From Ramlibacter sp. (GTDB lineage: Bacteria; Pseudomonadota; Gammaproteobacteria; Burkholderiales; Burkholderiaceae_C): a stretch of DNA of 32,891 bases. How positions within the stretch are numbered: the first letter of the stretch is position 1; every line of letters starts with the position of its first letter. The position numbers were made by a program, and so were the translations under genes. The DNA lies in assembly GCF_028291745.1 (NCBI RefSeq), contig NZ_JAQGNQ010000025.1:1-32891 (forward strand). Reading direction: 5' to 3'. Under the pieces are notes generated by a model. That model worked only from the letters and a program-made list of their open reading frames with translations, did no database searches and had not been told where the DNA came from. Positions 18,299 through 29,092 of this stretch are shown here, piece by piece.

Positions 18299-19447
18299 TC
18301 AGTAAGTCCCCGGCAGCAGGATGCTCTTGTCGACGTCGCGGATGTTGGTGCGGCCGCAGAAGGCCATCGACAGATCCAGCTCGTTGCGGATGATCTCCAG
18401 GGCGCGCTCCACGCCCTCCTGGCCCATCGCGCCCAGGCCGTACAGCATCGCGCGGCCGATGTAGGTGCCCTTGGCGCCCAGGGCGATCGCCTTGAGCACG
18501 TGCTGGCCCGAGCGGATGCCGCCGTCCATGTGCACCTCGATGCGGTCGCCCACCGCCTCGACAATGTGCGGCAGCGCGGAGATCGAGGAAGGCGCGCCAT
18601 CGAGCTGGCGGCCGCCGTGGTTCGAGACGATCACCGCGTCGGCGCCCGAGGCGGCGGCGAGCTTCGCGTCCTCGACGTCCTGCACGCCCTTGAGGATCAG
18701 CTTGCCGCCCCAGCGGCTCTTGATCCACTCCACGTCGTTCCACGACAGCCGCGGGTCGAACTGCTTGGCCGTCCACTCGGACAGCGATCCCATGTTCTCC
18801 ACGCCCTTGACGTGGCCCACGATGTTGCCGAAGCCCCGCCGCCTGGTGCCCAGCATGCCCATGCACCAGCGCGGCTTGGTCGCCATGTTCAGGATGTTGC
18901 CGGGGGTCAGCCTGGGCGGCGCCGTCAGGCCGTTCTTCAGGTCCTTGTGGCGCTGGCCGAGGATCTGCAGGTCCAGCGTCAGCACCAGCGCGGAGCAGCC
19001 GGCGGCCTTGGCGCGGTCGATCAGGCTTTCGATGAAGCCGCGGTCGCGCATCACGTACAGCTGGAACCAGAAGGGATGGCGGCCGGTGCCCTCGGCCACG
19101 TCCTCGATCGAGCAGATGCTCATGGTCGACAGGGTGAAGGGGATGCCCATCTTCTTGGCGGCGCGCGCGGCCAGGATCTCGCCGTCCGCGTGCTGCATGC
19201 CGGTGAGGCCGGTCGGGGCGATCGCCACCGGCATCGCAACCTCCTGGCCCACCATGGTGCTGCGGGTGCTGCGGTCTTCCATGTTCACCGCCACCCGCTG
19301 GCGCAGCAGGATGCGCTCGAAGTCCGCCTCGTTGGCCTTGTAGGTGCTCTCGGTCCACGAGCCGGAGTCGGCATAGTCGTAGAACATGCGCGGCACGCGC
19401 CGCTTGGCGAGCACGCGCAGGTCTTCGATGTTGGTGATGACAGGCAT
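18299..19447 (-). CDS. lldD: FMN-dependent alpha-hydroxy-acid (L-lactate type) dehydrogenase
   Basis: Flavoenzyme oxidising L-2-hydroxy acids, probably L-lactate to pyruvate, feeding electrons to the respiratory chain. 382 residues with the LldD/glycolate oxidase fold: DYADSG near the N-terminus, FMN contacts in APTG (77-80) and FQLY (128-131), Lys253 in ILKGV, the catalytic His277 with Arg280 in SNHGGRQLDG, and phosphate-binding DGGIRSG (308-314) and GR (331-332). Start ATG at 19447 follows GAGGAG. No lldR or lldP is adjacent. The substrate could also be another 2-hydroxy acid such as mandelate or glycolate, so the symbol is tentative. Confidence 0.88.
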   Translation of the reverse strand: MPVITNIEDLRVLAKRRVPRMFYDYADSGSWTESTYKANEADFERILLRQRVAVNMEDRSTRSTMVGQEVAMPVAIAPTGLTGMQHADGEILAARAAKKMGIPFTLSTMSICSIEDVAEGTGRHPFWFQLYVMRDRGFIESLIDRAKAAGCSALVLTLDLQILGQRHKDLKNGLTAPPRLTPGNILNMATKPRWCMGMLGTRRRGFGNIVGHVKGVENMGSLSEWTAKQFDPRLSWNDVEWIKSRWGGKLILKGVQDVEDAKLAAASGADAVIVSNHGGRQLDGAPSSISALPHIVEAVGDRIEVHMDGGIRSGQHVLKAIALGAKGTYIGRAMLYGLGAMGQEGVERALEIIRNELDLSMAFCGRTNIRDVDKSILLPGTY

Positions 19448-19490
19448 CGGGTCTCCTCGTTTGCGGGGAATCGTAACCGAGGCTCGGTGC

Positions 19491-19592
19491 ATGTCATCCC
19501 GGGCCGAAGGATGTCATCCCGGGCTTGACCCGGGATCCATGCGGCTCTTCATCCACCGCCGCATGGATTGCGGGTCGAGCCCGCAATGACAT
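19491..19592. repeat. Composite palindromic repeat (GTCAT family), copy 3
   Basis: Unit ATGTCATCCCGGGCTTGACC... (19511-19541) faces its mirror GGATTGCGGGTCGAGCCCGC... (about 19564-19592). An extra left half-unit ATGTCATCCCGGGCC lies 20 bases upstream at 19491. It fills the gap between argH and the dehydrogenase gene. Confidence 0.85.
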
Positions 19593-19597
19593 CGGGA

Positions 19598-20989
<1,392 letters not shown>

Positions 20990-21015
20990 AGGGGTGCACT
21001 GGATGCGCTGGCAAA

Positions 21016-21043
21016 TGGACAGGGGCGCTGCTTCACCAATAAT
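21016..21043 (+). promoter_or_regulatory. Promoter of the sensor kinase gene
   Basis: TGGACA (21016-21021), a 16-base spacer and AATAAT (21038-21043) each match the sigma-70 consensus at five of six positions. Transcription would start near 21050, directly before a strong AAGGAGG (21053-21059). Confidence 0.55.
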
Positions 21044-21066
21044 CGGGGCCTAAGGAGGCACCGGTG

Positions 21067-21141
21067 ATGGCGCGCGGGCGCGCCCGGAAGTCTGATGGAC
21101 GACTCGCAACTATTATCCGCGTTCCAGGAACTGCAACGTGA
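21067..21141 (+). CDS. Possible 24-residue upstream ORF overlapping the kinase start
   Basis: AAGGAGG at 21053-21059 is the best ribosome-binding site nearby. It points, at about 7 bases, to ATG at 21067, which opens MARGRARKSDGRLATIIRVP and stops at 21141, out of frame with the kinase gene that starts at 21095. It could regulate the kinase by coupling or competition. No family is recognised, and chance is possible. Confidence 0.35.
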   Translation: MARGRARKSDGRLATIIRVPGTAT

Positions 21142-22135
21142 ACCCATGGCGGCGGCCAAGCAGGGTCCGCCGCTGCTGTTCGATGCCTGCCAGATCGGTG
21201 TCGTGCTGCGCGCGGTGCTGTTCGTGGAAGCCGTGGCCGCCGTGGGCGCCATGTTCCCCAGCGGCGAGTTCATCGCCTGGGTGCAGAACTTCGCCATCTT
21301 CAGTGGCGCGGCCCTGCCCGCCACGCTGGGATGGCTGGTGCTCACCTGCAGCTGCAAGAACCTGATAGCGCGCCTGCGGCCCGTGTTGCAGCAGGCCACC
21401 GGCGTGCTGGCCGGCGCCATCTCGGGCCTCTATGGCTGCGGCGTGCTGGCCCTGGTCGGCGCGCCCGCGCGCGTGCCCTGGCTCGCATCCGCTTGCGCCG
21501 GCGCGCTGCTCTCCTCGGTGATCGTCTTCGTGCTGGTGCTGCGGGCCAAGGGCCGCATGCCGGCGGAAACCACCGCGCGCCTGGCGGAACTGCAGGCGCG
21601 CATCCGGCCGCATTTCCTGTTCAACAGCCTCAATAGCGCGATCGCGCTGGTGCGCGAGAACCCGCGCAAGGCGGAGACCCTGCTGGAAGACCTCAGCGAG
21701 CTGTTTCGCCATGCCCTGGTCAGCAAGGGCGAGTCGGCCACCCTCTCCGAGGAGGTGCAGCTGGCGCGCCACTACCTGGACATCGAGCAGATCCGCTTCG
21801 GCGAGCGGCTGCGCGTGGAGTGGTCCATCGACCCGGCGGCGGGCAGCGCGCGCGTGCCTGCATTGTTTTTGCAGCCGTTGGTGGAGAATGCGGTCAAGCA
21901 CGGAGTCGAGCCGAGCCCCTCGGGCGCGGACGTCAAGGTGTCCACGCAAAAGCGAGGGGGCGTGGTGGTGATCAAGGTAACCAACACGGTACCGGCCGGA
22001 CAGGGCAGGCCGGGACACGGCGTGGCGCAGGACAACGTGCGCGATCGCCTGCGGCTGCTGCACGACGTGCAGGCGCAGTTCCAGACGGCGCTGATGGATG
22101 GGCTGTACCAGGTGCGCATGGAGGTTCCCGCGTGA
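21095..22135 (+). CDS. Membrane sensor histidine kinase, LytS/AlgZ (FimS) type
   Basis: 346 residues. About four membrane spans lie between residues 33 and 150. The His_kinase domain (PF06580 type) has the phospho-acceptor His173 in RIRPHFLFNSLNSA, the N box with Asn265 in PLVENAVKHG and a glycine-rich GHGVAQDNVRDRLRL (307-321) in the ATP-binding domain. The second part of the usual GxGxGL motif is weak (GHGVAQDN), so ATP binding may be unusual. Start ATG at 21095 has GGAAG upstream; an in-frame stop at 21065 excludes earlier starts. It pairs with the LytTR regulator gene 79 bases downstream. The signal is unknown. Confidence 0.9.
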   Translation: MDDSQLLSAFQELQREPMAAAKQGPPLLFDACQIGVVLRAVLFVEAVAAVGAMFPSGEFIAWVQNFAIFSGAALPATLGWLVLTCSCKNLIARLRPVLQQATGVLAGAISGLYGCGVLALVGAPARVPWLASACAGALLSSVIVFVLVLRAKGRMPAETTARLAELQARIRPHFLFNSLNSAIALVRENPRKAETLLEDLSELFRHALVSKGESATLSEEVQLARHYLDIEQIRFGERLRVEWSIDPAAGSARVPALFLQPLVENAVKHGVEPSPSGADVKVSTQKRGGVVVIKVTNTVPAGQGRPGHGVAQDNVRDRLRLLHDVQAQFQTALMDGLYQVRMEVPA

Positions 22136-22214
22136 GAGCGCGGGCCCACGCCAGGGGTCACGAGGCGCGTGCGCGGCACGCCGCCGGTGCGGCCCGCAAT
22201 GACGGAGGACAACA

Positions 22215-22952
22215 ATGGGCCTGAAGATGCTCCTGGTCGATGACGAGCCGCTCGCGCGCTCGCGCTTGCGCACGCTGCTGGCGGACTGCAAGTCGCCGCT
22301 GGCCGAAGTGGCTGCCGAGGCGGCCAACGCCGCCCAGGCCATGGAGCATCTGCGACGACAGAGCTTCGACGCCGTGCTGCTCGATATCCACATGCCCGGC
22401 GCCGATGGCCTGGCCCTGGCGCAGGTGCTGCGCACGCTCCCCGAGGCGCCCTCCGTGGTCTTCGTCACGGCCTATGCGGAGCACGCGGTCAGCGCTTTCG
22501 AGCTGGAAGCGGTCGACTACCTGACCAAGCCGGTGCGGCTCGAGCGTCTGCAGGCGGCGCTCTCGCGGGTCGACAAGGTCCGCCAGGGGCGCGCCGGCGG
22601 CGCGGAGCCCGAGCAGGAAGTGCTGGTGATCCAGGACCGCGGCCGCACCGAGCGGGTGCCGGTCACGGAGGTGCTGTATTTCAAGGCCGAACTGAAATAC
22701 ATCACGGTCCGCACGGCCTCGAGAAGCTATATTCTGGACGGCTCGCTGAGCGAGCTCGAGGACAAGCACGGTGCGCAGTTCCTGCGGGTTCATCGCAACG
22801 CGCTGGTCTCGCGGCGCGCCGTGCGGGCGCTCGAAAAGCACTTCGACGCCGAGGAGGGCGAGGGCTGGGCGGTGCGGCTGAACGGCATCGACGAATCGCT
22901 GTCGGTCTCGCGCCGGCAGCTGAGCGCAGTGCGGGAGGCACTGGCGAGTTGA
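22215..22952 (+). CDS. LytTR-family response regulator, AlgR type
   Basis: 245 residues. Receiver domain 1-120 with acidic pocket Asp9-Asp10, phospho-acceptor Asp57 in LLDIHMPG, Thr85 and Lys105. LytTR DNA-binding domain at about 135-240 (EVLYFKAELKYITV, RVHRNALVS). This is the domain pair of AlgR and LytR. Start ATG at 22215 follows GGAGGAC. Together with the kinase upstream it forms a two-component system beside argH and near hemCD, the same neighbourhood as fimS-algR in Pseudomonas. Targets cannot be read from the sequence. Confidence 0.93.
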   Translation: MGLKMLLVDDEPLARSRLRTLLADCKSPLAEVAAEAANAAQAMEHLRRQSFDAVLLDIHMPGADGLALAQVLRTLPEAPSVVFVTAYAEHAVSAFELEAVDYLTKPVRLERLQAALSRVDKVRQGRAGGAEPEQEVLVIQDRGRTERVPVTEVLYFKAELKYITVRTASRSYILDGSLSELEDKHGAQFLRVHRNALVSRRAVRALEKHFDAEEGEGWAVRLNGIDESLSVSRRQLSAVREALAS

Positions 22953-22998
22953 ATCGAATCCCGAGGCATTGGGTACTCCCAGGAATGCAGAAAGAACC

Positions 22999-24183
22999 GT
23001 GAGTCCCGATCCTTCCGACAGCGACGATCTCCCCCGCACCCCGGTCGACCCGGGCGCCTCCCCCAAGGTGCTCCTGCACATGCCGGTGGACGTGCGCAAC
23101 ATCGCGCTGGGCGTGCTGATGGTGCTGGCCATCCTGGCCGTGCTGCGCTGGGCGAGCGCCTTCTTCATCCCGCTGATGCTGGGGCTGGTCTTCAGCTATG
23201 CACTGTCGCCGCTGGTCGACTGGCTGCAGCGGCGCGCGCACGTCCCGCGCTCGGTCAGCGCCGCCGTCCTGATCCTCGCGATCCTGGGAGGCGCCGGTGC
23301 GGCCGCCTACTCCCTCGCCGACGACGCCAACGAGCTGATCTCCTCGCTGCCCGATGCGGCGCGCAAGGTGCGTGACTCGGTGCGGCGCGACCCGAAGGCG
23401 GCCGACTCCACGCTCGAGTCCGTGCAGAAGGCGGCCGCCGAACTCCAGCGCGCCGCCGACGAGGCGGGCAGCAACACGTCGGGCCCGACCCCGCGGGGCG
23501 CCGTGGCCCACGTGATCGTCGACAAGCCGCGCTTCGACCTGCGCGACCACCTCTGGACCGGCGGCGTCGGCCTGGCCACGGTGATCGGGCAGACGGTGAT
23601 CGTCACCTGCCTGACCTTCTTCATGCTGGCCGCGGGGGACACCTACCGGCGCAAGCTGGTGAAGATCACCGGCCCGGGGCTGACCGAAAAGAAATTGACC
23701 GTGCAGGCGCTCGACGAGATCAACGCGCAGATGCAGCGCTACCTGCTGGTGCAACTGCTCGCCAGCGTGGGCACGGGCGTGCTGACCGGCCTGGTTTTCG
23801 CGGTCCTGGGCGTGAACCACGCGGCGGTGTGGGGCGTGGCCGCGGGCGTGCTGAACCTGGTGCCCTACGTCGGGCCCATCGCGATCACCGTCGGCTCGGC
23901 GCTGGTCGCCTTCCTGCAGTTCGGGGGCGAGGCCAACATGGCGCTGCTGGTGGGCGGCAGCTCGCTGGTGATCGACACGCTCAAGGGCTACGTGCTGGTG
24001 CCCTGGGCCACCAGCAAGGCCACGCGCATGAACGCCGTCGCCGTCTTCGTGGGCGTGCTGGCCTGGGGCTGGCTGTGGGGCGTGTGGGGCCTGCTGCTCG
24101 GCATGCCGATCCTGATGGCGGTCAAGGCGGTGTGCGACCGCGTCGATCATCTGAAGCCGGTCGGGGAATTGCTGGGGACCTGA
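22999..24183 (+). CDS. AI-2E family transporter (TqsA/PerM-like permease)
   Basis: 394-residue inner-membrane protein. A hydrophilic N-terminus (1-30) precedes two to three spans (about 35-70 and 88-108), a soluble segment (about 110-190) with a coiled-coil-like stretch, then further spans from about 195 to 385. Family features: FFIPLMLGLVFSYALSPLVDWL and, late, GVLNLVPYVGPI and WGWLWGVWGLLLGMPILMAVK. Members of the family export small molecules or act as Na+/H+ antiporters, so autoinducer-2 transport should not be assumed. Start chosen is GTG at 22999; an in-frame TTG lies at 22969. It lies downstream of the regulator gene in the same direction. Confidence 0.88.
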   Translation: MSPDPSDSDDLPRTPVDPGASPKVLLHMPVDVRNIALGVLMVLAILAVLRWASAFFIPLMLGLVFSYALSPLVDWLQRRAHVPRSVSAAVLILAILGGAGAAAYSLADDANELISSLPDAARKVRDSVRRDPKAADSTLESVQKAAAELQRAADEAGSNTSGPTPRGAVAHVIVDKPRFDLRDHLWTGGVGLATVIGQTVIVTCLTFFMLAAGDTYRRKLVKITGPGLTEKKLTVQALDEINAQMQRYLLVQLLASVGTGVLTGLVFAVLGVNHAAVWGVAAGVLNLVPYVGPIAITVGSALVAFLQFGGEANMALLVGGSSLVIDTLKGYVLVPWATSKATRMNAVAVFVGVLAWGWLWGVWGLLLGMPILMAVKAVCDRVDHLKPVGELLGT

Positions 24184-24198
24184 AGCGACAATGGCGCC

Positions 24199-24462
24199 AT
24201 GAACGAAGCCGCCGAACGTCCGCCCCTGCCGGACCACCTCTCCGCCGACCCGCGCAGCCCGCATCACGTGAAGGAGGTGTTCACGCACGACGTGGGCATC
24301 CGCTTCAACGGGACCGAGCGCCACGACGTCGAGGAGTACTGCATCAGCGAAGGCTGGGTGAAGGTCCCGGCCGGCAAGACCGTGGATCGCAAGGGGCAGC
24401 CGCTGATGCTCAAGCTCAAGGGCAAGGTCGAGGCGTTCTACCGGGACCCGCCTGCCGCATGA
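24199..24462 (+). CDS. DUF3297 family protein
   Basis: 87 residues with the family's near-invariant core: LSADPRSPHHV, FTHDVGIRFNG, DVEEYCISEGWVKVPAGKT and LKGKVEAFYRD. No membrane span or signal peptide; a small cytoplasmic protein of unknown function, widely conserved in proteobacteria. The ATG at 24199 is 15 bases after the permease stop, so the two are probably co-transcribed. Confidence 0.9.
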   Translation: MNEAAERPPLPDHLSADPRSPHHVKEVFTHDVGIRFNGTERHDVEEYCISEGWVKVPAGKTVDRKGQPLMLKLKGKVEAFYRDPPAA

Positions 24463-24470
24463 AAAAGCGC

Positions 24471-24501
24471 ATGTCATTGCGGGCTTGACCCGCAATCCAC
24501 G
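24471..24501. repeat. Single palindromic unit (GTCAT family), copy 4
   Basis: ATGTCATTGCGGGCTTGACC followed by CGCAATCCACG is one unit with the internal dyad TTGCGGG-CTTGA-CCCGCAA. It lacks the facing partner unit and is joined directly to a second repeat type. Confidence 0.8.
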
Positions 24502-24504
24502 CGG

Positions 24505-24546
24505 GAGCGCCCCCACCCCAGCCCTCCCCCGGAGGGGGAGGGAGTG
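24505..24546. repeat. C-rich intergenic repeat with hairpin, copy 1
   Basis: GAGCGCCCCCACCCCAG (24505-24521) is followed by CCCTCCCCC-GGA-GGGGGAGGG (24522-24542), a perfect 9-bp stem. A related sequence is at 31518-31554. It lies between the DUF3297 gene and the ppc stop codon; for ppc transcripts the stem has no U-tract. Confidence 0.7.
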
Positions 24547-24552
24547 AATCCA

Positions 24553-27351
24553 TCAGCCCGTGTTGCGCAAGCCCGCCGCAATGCCATTGATCGCCAGGTG
24601 AATCCCTCGCCGTTCGCGCTCGTCGGCGTCCCCTTGCCGCCATCGGCGCACCAGTTCCACCTGCAGATGGTGCAGCGGGTCGATGTACGGGAAGCGATGG
24701 CGGATCGAGCGGGCGAGCGCGGGGTTGCTGGCGAGGCGCTGCTTTTCGAGCGTGACCAGCGCCAGCCCATCCACCGTGCGCTGCCACTCCGCCTCGATCG
24801 CCCCGAAGATGCGCCGGCGCAGGCGCGCATCGGGCACGAGTTCGGCGTAGCGCGAGGCCAGGGCCAGGTCGCTCTTGGCCAGCACCATGTCCATGTTCGA
24901 CAGCAGCGCGCGGAAGAAGGGCCACTGCCGGTACATCTTCTGCAGCAGCGCCGCTTGCTCCTTGCGCTCGCCGGCGGCCAGGAAAACCTCGACGGCGGAG
25001 CCGAAGCCGAACCAGCCGGGTAGCGTCAGGCGGCACTGGCCCCAGCTGAAACTCCAGGGGATCGCGCGCAGGTCCTCGATGCGCTGGCTGGCCTTGCGCG
25101 CCGCCGGCCGCGAGCCGATGTTCAGTTCCGCGATCTCGCGAATCGGCGTCGCGTGGAAGAAGTAGTCGGCGAAACCCGGCGTTTCGTACACCAGCGCGCG
25201 GTACGCCTTCATGCTGGCCTGCGAGAGCGTCTCGGCTGCCTGCAGGAAAGCCTTGGGGGCGGTCTTGGTGGGCTGCAGCAGGGTGGCCTCGAGGGTCGCG
25301 GCGACCAGTGTCTCGAGGTTGCGCCGGCCGATTTCCGCGTTGGCGTACTTGGAGGCGATCACCTCGCCCTGCTCGGTGAGGCGGATCTGCCCGCGCACCG
25401 TGCCCGGGGGCTGCGCCAGGATCGCCTGGTAGCTCGGTCCGCCGCCGCGGCCCACCGTGCCGCCGCGGCCATGAAACAGGCGCAGCTGGATGTTGTGCGT
25501 GTTGGCCAACTCGTCGAACAGCGCCACCAGGGCGATCTCGGCGCGATAGAGCTCCCAGTTGCTGGTGAAGATGCCGCCGTCCTTGTTGCTGTCGCTGTAG
25601 CCCAGCATGATGTCCTGCTCGGCGCCCGAGCGCTGCATCATCCTGGCCACGCCGGGCAGCGCATAGAAGTCGCGCATGATGGGCGCGGCATTGCGCAGGT
25701 CCTCGATGGTCTCGAACAAGGGCACGACGATCAGGTCGATCGTTGCGTTGTCATCGACCGTTCCGCGCAGCAGGCCGATTTCCTTTTGCAGCAGCATCAC
25801 TTCCAGCAGGTCGCTCACCGCCTCGGTGTGGCTGATGATGTAGTGGCGGATGGCTTCCGTGCCGTAGCGCCGTCGCATCTGCAAGGCCGCCTCGAAGATC
25901 GCGAGTTCCTTGCGCGCGTGCTCGCTGTAGTCGTGCCCCAGCACGCGCAGGGGCCGCGCGTCCGAAAGCAGCCGCAGCAGCACCGCGCGCTTGCCCGCTT
26001 CGTCCAGCGCGCGGTAGTCGCCCTCCACGCGGGCGACCGACAGCAGTTCGGCCACCACCTGCTCGTGCTGCTCGGAGACCTGCCGCAGGTCCACCGTGGC
26101 CAGATGAAAGCCGAACACCTCCACCGCCCGCATCAGCGGTTTGAGCCGCTGTTGCACGAGGGCGCCGCCGTGATGCGCGAGCAGCGAGTCGCGCATGATG
26201 CGCAGGTCCGCGAGAAAGTCTTCCGCGCTCAGGTAGGGGTTCTGCGGCGGCACCGCATGGCGCGCCGCCTCGCCGCCGGTGAATTCCTTCAGGGTGGCGG
26301 CCAGCCGTGAATACATGCCGGTGACCGCGCGGCGATAGGGCTCGTCCAGCCGGTGCTCGTTGGTGTCCGGCGAGCTCTCGGCCAGCGCGCGCATGGCGGG
26401 CGTCAGTTGCACCAGCAGCGCGGAGAGCGACAACTCGCTGCCCAGGCGGAACAGCTCGGTGAGGTAATAGCGCACGGCGACTTCGCACTGCCGCCGCAGC
26501 GCGTAGACCAGGGTCTCCGCGCTGACGTTGGGATTGCCGTCGCGGTCGCCGCCGATCCACTGCCCCATGCGCAGGAAGCTCGCCACCGGGTGCTGTCCCA
26601 GCTCCTGTTCGAGCTGGGCATAGAGCTTGGGGATCTCGCGCAGGAAGGTCGCCTCGTAGTAGCTGAGGGACGTCTCGATCTCGTCGGCCACCGTGAGCTT
26701 GGTGAAACGCAGCAAGCGCGTCTGCCACAGCTGCAGCACGCGGGCGCGCATCTGCAGCTCGTTGGCCGCCAGCTCGCGCGGGGCCAGCGCGTCGCGCGGT
26801 TGCGCGCGGGCACGGATCTCGTCGCGTTCGGCCAGCAGGCGCGCGAGGTCGCGTTCGGCGTCGAGGATGCTCTTGCGCTGCACCTCGGTGGGGTGCGCGG
26901 TCAGCACGGGCGAGAGATAGCTGTGGGCGAGCGTCTGCGCCACCGCCTTGGCGCTGATGCCGGCCCAGCGCAGGCGGGCCAGCGCCACCTCGATGCTGCC
27001 CTCCTGCGTGTCGCCCGCCCGTTCGTGTACCTGGCGGCGGCGGATGTGGTGCCGGTCTTCCGCCAGGTTGGCCAGGTGGCTGAAATAGGTGAAGGCGCGG
27101 ATCACCTTGACCGCCTCGTCCCCCGAGAGGCCCTTCAGCAGCTTCTTCAACTCGCGGTTGGCCGCCTCATCCTGGTGACGGCGGAACGACACCGACAGTT
27201 TCCGGATGCGCTCGACCAGGTCGAAGGTGTCGACGCCTTCCTGCTCGCGGATGACGTCGCCGAGCAGGCGTCCCAGCAGGCGGATGTCTTCGACCAGGGG
27301 GCGTTCGTTGTCCTTGGCACGCCGCGCGGGCGGCTGCTCGGAGGGCGGCAT
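24553..27351 (-). CDS. ppc: Phosphoenolpyruvate carboxylase
   Basis: Carboxylates PEP with bicarbonate to oxaloacetate, refilling the TCA cycle. 932 residues, slightly longer than the E. coli enzyme (883), mainly through an N-terminal extension of about 15-20 residues ([18 protein letters not shown]). Catalytic His153 is in [13 protein letters not shown]; also [21 protein letters not shown], the PEP-binding loop [14 protein letters not shown] and the terminal RNTG required for activity. Intact. It diverges from hemC across 74 bases, as in other burkholderial genomes. Confidence 0.98.
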   Translation of the reverse strand: MPPSEQPPARRAKDNERPLVEDIRLLGRLLGDVIREQEGVDTFDLVERIRKLSVSFRRHQDEAANRELKKLLKGLSGDEAVKVIRAFTYFSHLANLAEDRHHIRRRQVHERAGDTQEGSIEVALARLRWAGISAKAVAQTLAHSYLSPVLTAHPTEVQRKSILDAERDLARLLAERDEIRARAQPRDALAPRELAANELQMRARVLQLWQTRLLRFTKLTVADEIETSLSYYEATFLREIPKLYAQLEQELGQHPVASFLRMGQWIGGDRDGNPNVSAETLVYALRRQCEVAVRYYLTELFRLGSELSLSALLVQLTPAMRALAESSPDTNEHRLDEPYRRAVTGMYSRLAATLKEFTGGEAARHAVPPQNPYLSAEDFLADLRIMRDSLLAHHGGALVQQRLKPLMRAVEVFGFHLATVDLRQVSEQHEQVVAELLSVARVEGDYRALDEAGKRAVLLRLLSDARPLRVLGHDYSEHARKELAIFEAALQMRRRYGTEAIRHYIISHTEAVSDLLEVMLLQKEIGLLRGTVDDNATIDLIVVPLFETIEDLRNAAPIMRDFYALPGVARMMQRSGAEQDIMLGYSDSNKDGGIFTSNWELYRAEIALVALFDELANTHNIQLRLFHGRGGTVGRGGGPSYQAILAQPPGTVRGQIRLTEQGEVIASKYANAEIGRRNLETLVAATLEATLLQPTKTAPKAFLQAAETLSQASMKAYRALVYETPGFADYFFHATPIREIAELNIGSRPAARKASQRIEDLRAIPWSFSWGQCRLTLPGWFGFGSAVEVFLAAGERKEQAALLQKMYRQWPFFRALLSNMDMVLAKSDLALASRYAELVPDARLRRRIFGAIEAEWQRTVDGLALVTLEKQRLASNPALARSIRHRFPYIDPLHHLQVELVRRWRQGDADERERRGIHLAINGIAAGLRNTG

Positions 27352-27425
27352 CGAGGCTTTCCGTTGGGGGAATCGGGGAATGCTAGCATCGACTTTCCTC
27401 CACCGAACAACAAGCGGGTTACGAC

Positions 27426-28328
27426 GTGAGCCAGTTCACCATCGCCACGCGCGAAAGCCGGCTGGCCCTGTGGCAGGCCGAACACGTGCAGGCCCTGCTC
27501 GCGCAGCGCGGCCACCAGGTCGCCCTGCTCGGCATGACCACCCGCGGCGACCAGATCCTCGATCGCTCGCTCAGCAAGGTCGGCGGCAAGGGCCTGTTCG
27601 TCAAGGAGCTCGAGGTGGCGCTCGAGGAAGGCCGGGCCGACCTCGCGGTGCATTCGCTCAAGGACGTGCCCATGGACCTGCCGCCCGGCTTCGTGCTGGC
27701 CTGCGTGCTGGAACGCGAGGATCCGCGCGACGCCTTCGTCTCCACTCGGTACGCGCAGTGGTCGGAGCTGCCGCAAGGCGCGGTGGTGGGCACGTCCAGT
27801 CTGCGTCGCACGGTGCTGCTGCGCGCGCTGCGGCCGGACCTGCGGATCGAACCGCTGCGGGGCAACCTCGATACACGCCTGCGCAAGCTCGATGACGGCG
27901 GCTACGACGCGATCGTGCTGGCCGCCGCCGGTCTCAAGCGGCTTGGCCTGGCCAGCCGCATCCGTCGCATCTTCGAGCCGAGCGAGATGCTGCCCGCCGC
28001 AGGGCAGGGCGCGCTGGGCATCGAGACGCGCAGCGAGCGCCCCGAAGTGGCCGCGGCGCTGGCGCCCTTCGCGCACCAGTCCACCTGGCTGTGCGTCGCC
28101 GCCGAGCGCGCGGTGAGCCGCAGCATGGGAGGAAGCTGCTCGATGCCGCTGGCCGCCCACGCGCATTTCGACGGCGAGTACCTGCAGTTGCAAGCAGCCT
28201 GGGGTGACCCCGACCAGGCCGGCGTGCTGGTACGCGCCCGCGGCGCCGGCGTGATCGCGGACCTCGAACAGGCTGCGGCCCTGGGCGAAGCGGTTGCGGC
28301 CCGCCTGCGCGCTGGCGGCGCGCACTGA
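27426..28328 (+). CDS. hemC: Porphobilinogen deaminase (hydroxymethylbilane synthase)
   Basis: Joins four porphobilinogen units into hydroxymethylbilane. 300 residues from a GTG start at 27426. Motifs: [13 protein letters not shown], the catalytic Asp in [10 protein letters not shown] (77-86), RREDP-like [36 protein letters not shown], and Cys238 in [11 protein letters not shown] that carries the dipyrromethane cofactor. Followed within 8 bases by hemD, then hemX and hemY: one haem operon. Confidence 0.98.
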   Translation: MSQFTIATRESRLALWQAEHVQALLAQRGHQVALLGMTTRGDQILDRSLSKVGGKGLFVKELEVALEEGRADLAVHSLKDVPMDLPPGFVLACVLEREDPRDAFVSTRYAQWSELPQGAVVGTSSLRRTVLLRALRPDLRIEPLRGNLDTRLRKLDDGGYDAIVLAAAGLKRLGLASRIRRIFEPSEMLPAAGQGALGIETRSERPEVAAALAPFAHQSTWLCVAAERAVSRSMGGSCSMPLAAHAHFDGEYLQLQAAWGDPDQAGVLVRARGAGVIADLEQAAALGEAVAARLRAGGAH

Positions 28329-28336
28329 AGGTGACG

Positions 28337-29092
28337 ATGGCCGTGGTCGTCACGCGGCCGCAGCCCGAGGCCGCACGCTGGGCCGCGCGCTTGCGTGAGC
28401 GTGGGCACGACACGATCGTGCTGCCGCTGCTGGCGATAGGCCCGCCACTCGATCCCCAGCCCTTGCGGCAAGCCGCAAGCGCGTTGCGCGATTACCGCGC
28501 AGTGATGTTCGTCAGCGCCAATGCGGTGCAGGGCTTCTTCGCCTTGCACCCCGATTTCGCCGGTCCGCGCGCGTGGGCGCCCGGGCCGGCCACGCGCGAT
28601 GCGCTGCGCGCCGCGGGCGTGCCGGCCGCCGGCATCGATGCGCCAGCCGACGATGCCGAGCAGTTCGATTCGGAAAGCCTCTGGCAGCAGGTCGGCGCCC
28701 AATTGCACGCGGGCGATCGCCTGCTGCTGGTGCGCGGCGCCGATGCGCAAGGCCGCAGCCAGGGCCGCGAATGGCTGGCGCAGCAATTGGCTGCGCGCGG
28801 GGTTGTCGTCGACACGGTCGTTGCCTATCGCCGTGCGTTGCCTGCCTGGGGTGACGAGGAACGCGCGCAGGCCGGGCGCTGCGCCGTCGACGGCTCGCTG
28901 TGGCTCTTCAGCAGTTCGGAAGCCGGCGGCAACCTGGCACAGCTGTTGCCGCAGCAGGACTGGTCGCAGGCGCGGGCGCTGGCCACCCATCCGCGCATCG
29001 CCGAGACGGTGCGTGCGCTCGGCTTCGGCACGGTGCAAGCATCCCGGCCTGGATATGAGGAAGTGGTCGCGTCGATAGAATCCCGTCGATGA
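28337..29092 (+). CDS. hemD: Uroporphyrinogen-III synthase
   Basis: Cyclises hydroxymethylbilane with inversion of ring D. 251 residues starting MAVVVTRPQPEAARWAARL; the N-terminal TRP, VMFVSANAVQGF and the C-terminal ALATHPRIAETVRALGF fit this poorly conserved two-domain family. Start ATG at 28337 has GAAGG upstream; a GTG at 28331 is the alternative. Overlaps hemX by four bases (ATGA). The position between hemC and hemX supports the assignment more than the sequence alone. Confidence 0.94.
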   Translation: MAVVVTRPQPEAARWAARLRERGHDTIVLPLLAIGPPLDPQPLRQAASALRDYRAVMFVSANAVQGFFALHPDFAGPRAWAPGPATRDALRAAGVPAAGIDAPADDAEQFDSESLWQQVGAQLHAGDRLLLVRGADAQGRSQGREWLAQQLAARGVVVDTVVAYRRALPAWGDEERAQAGRCAVDGSLWLFSSSEAGGNLAQLLPQQDWSQARALATHPRIAETVRALGFGTVQASRPGYEEVVASIESRR

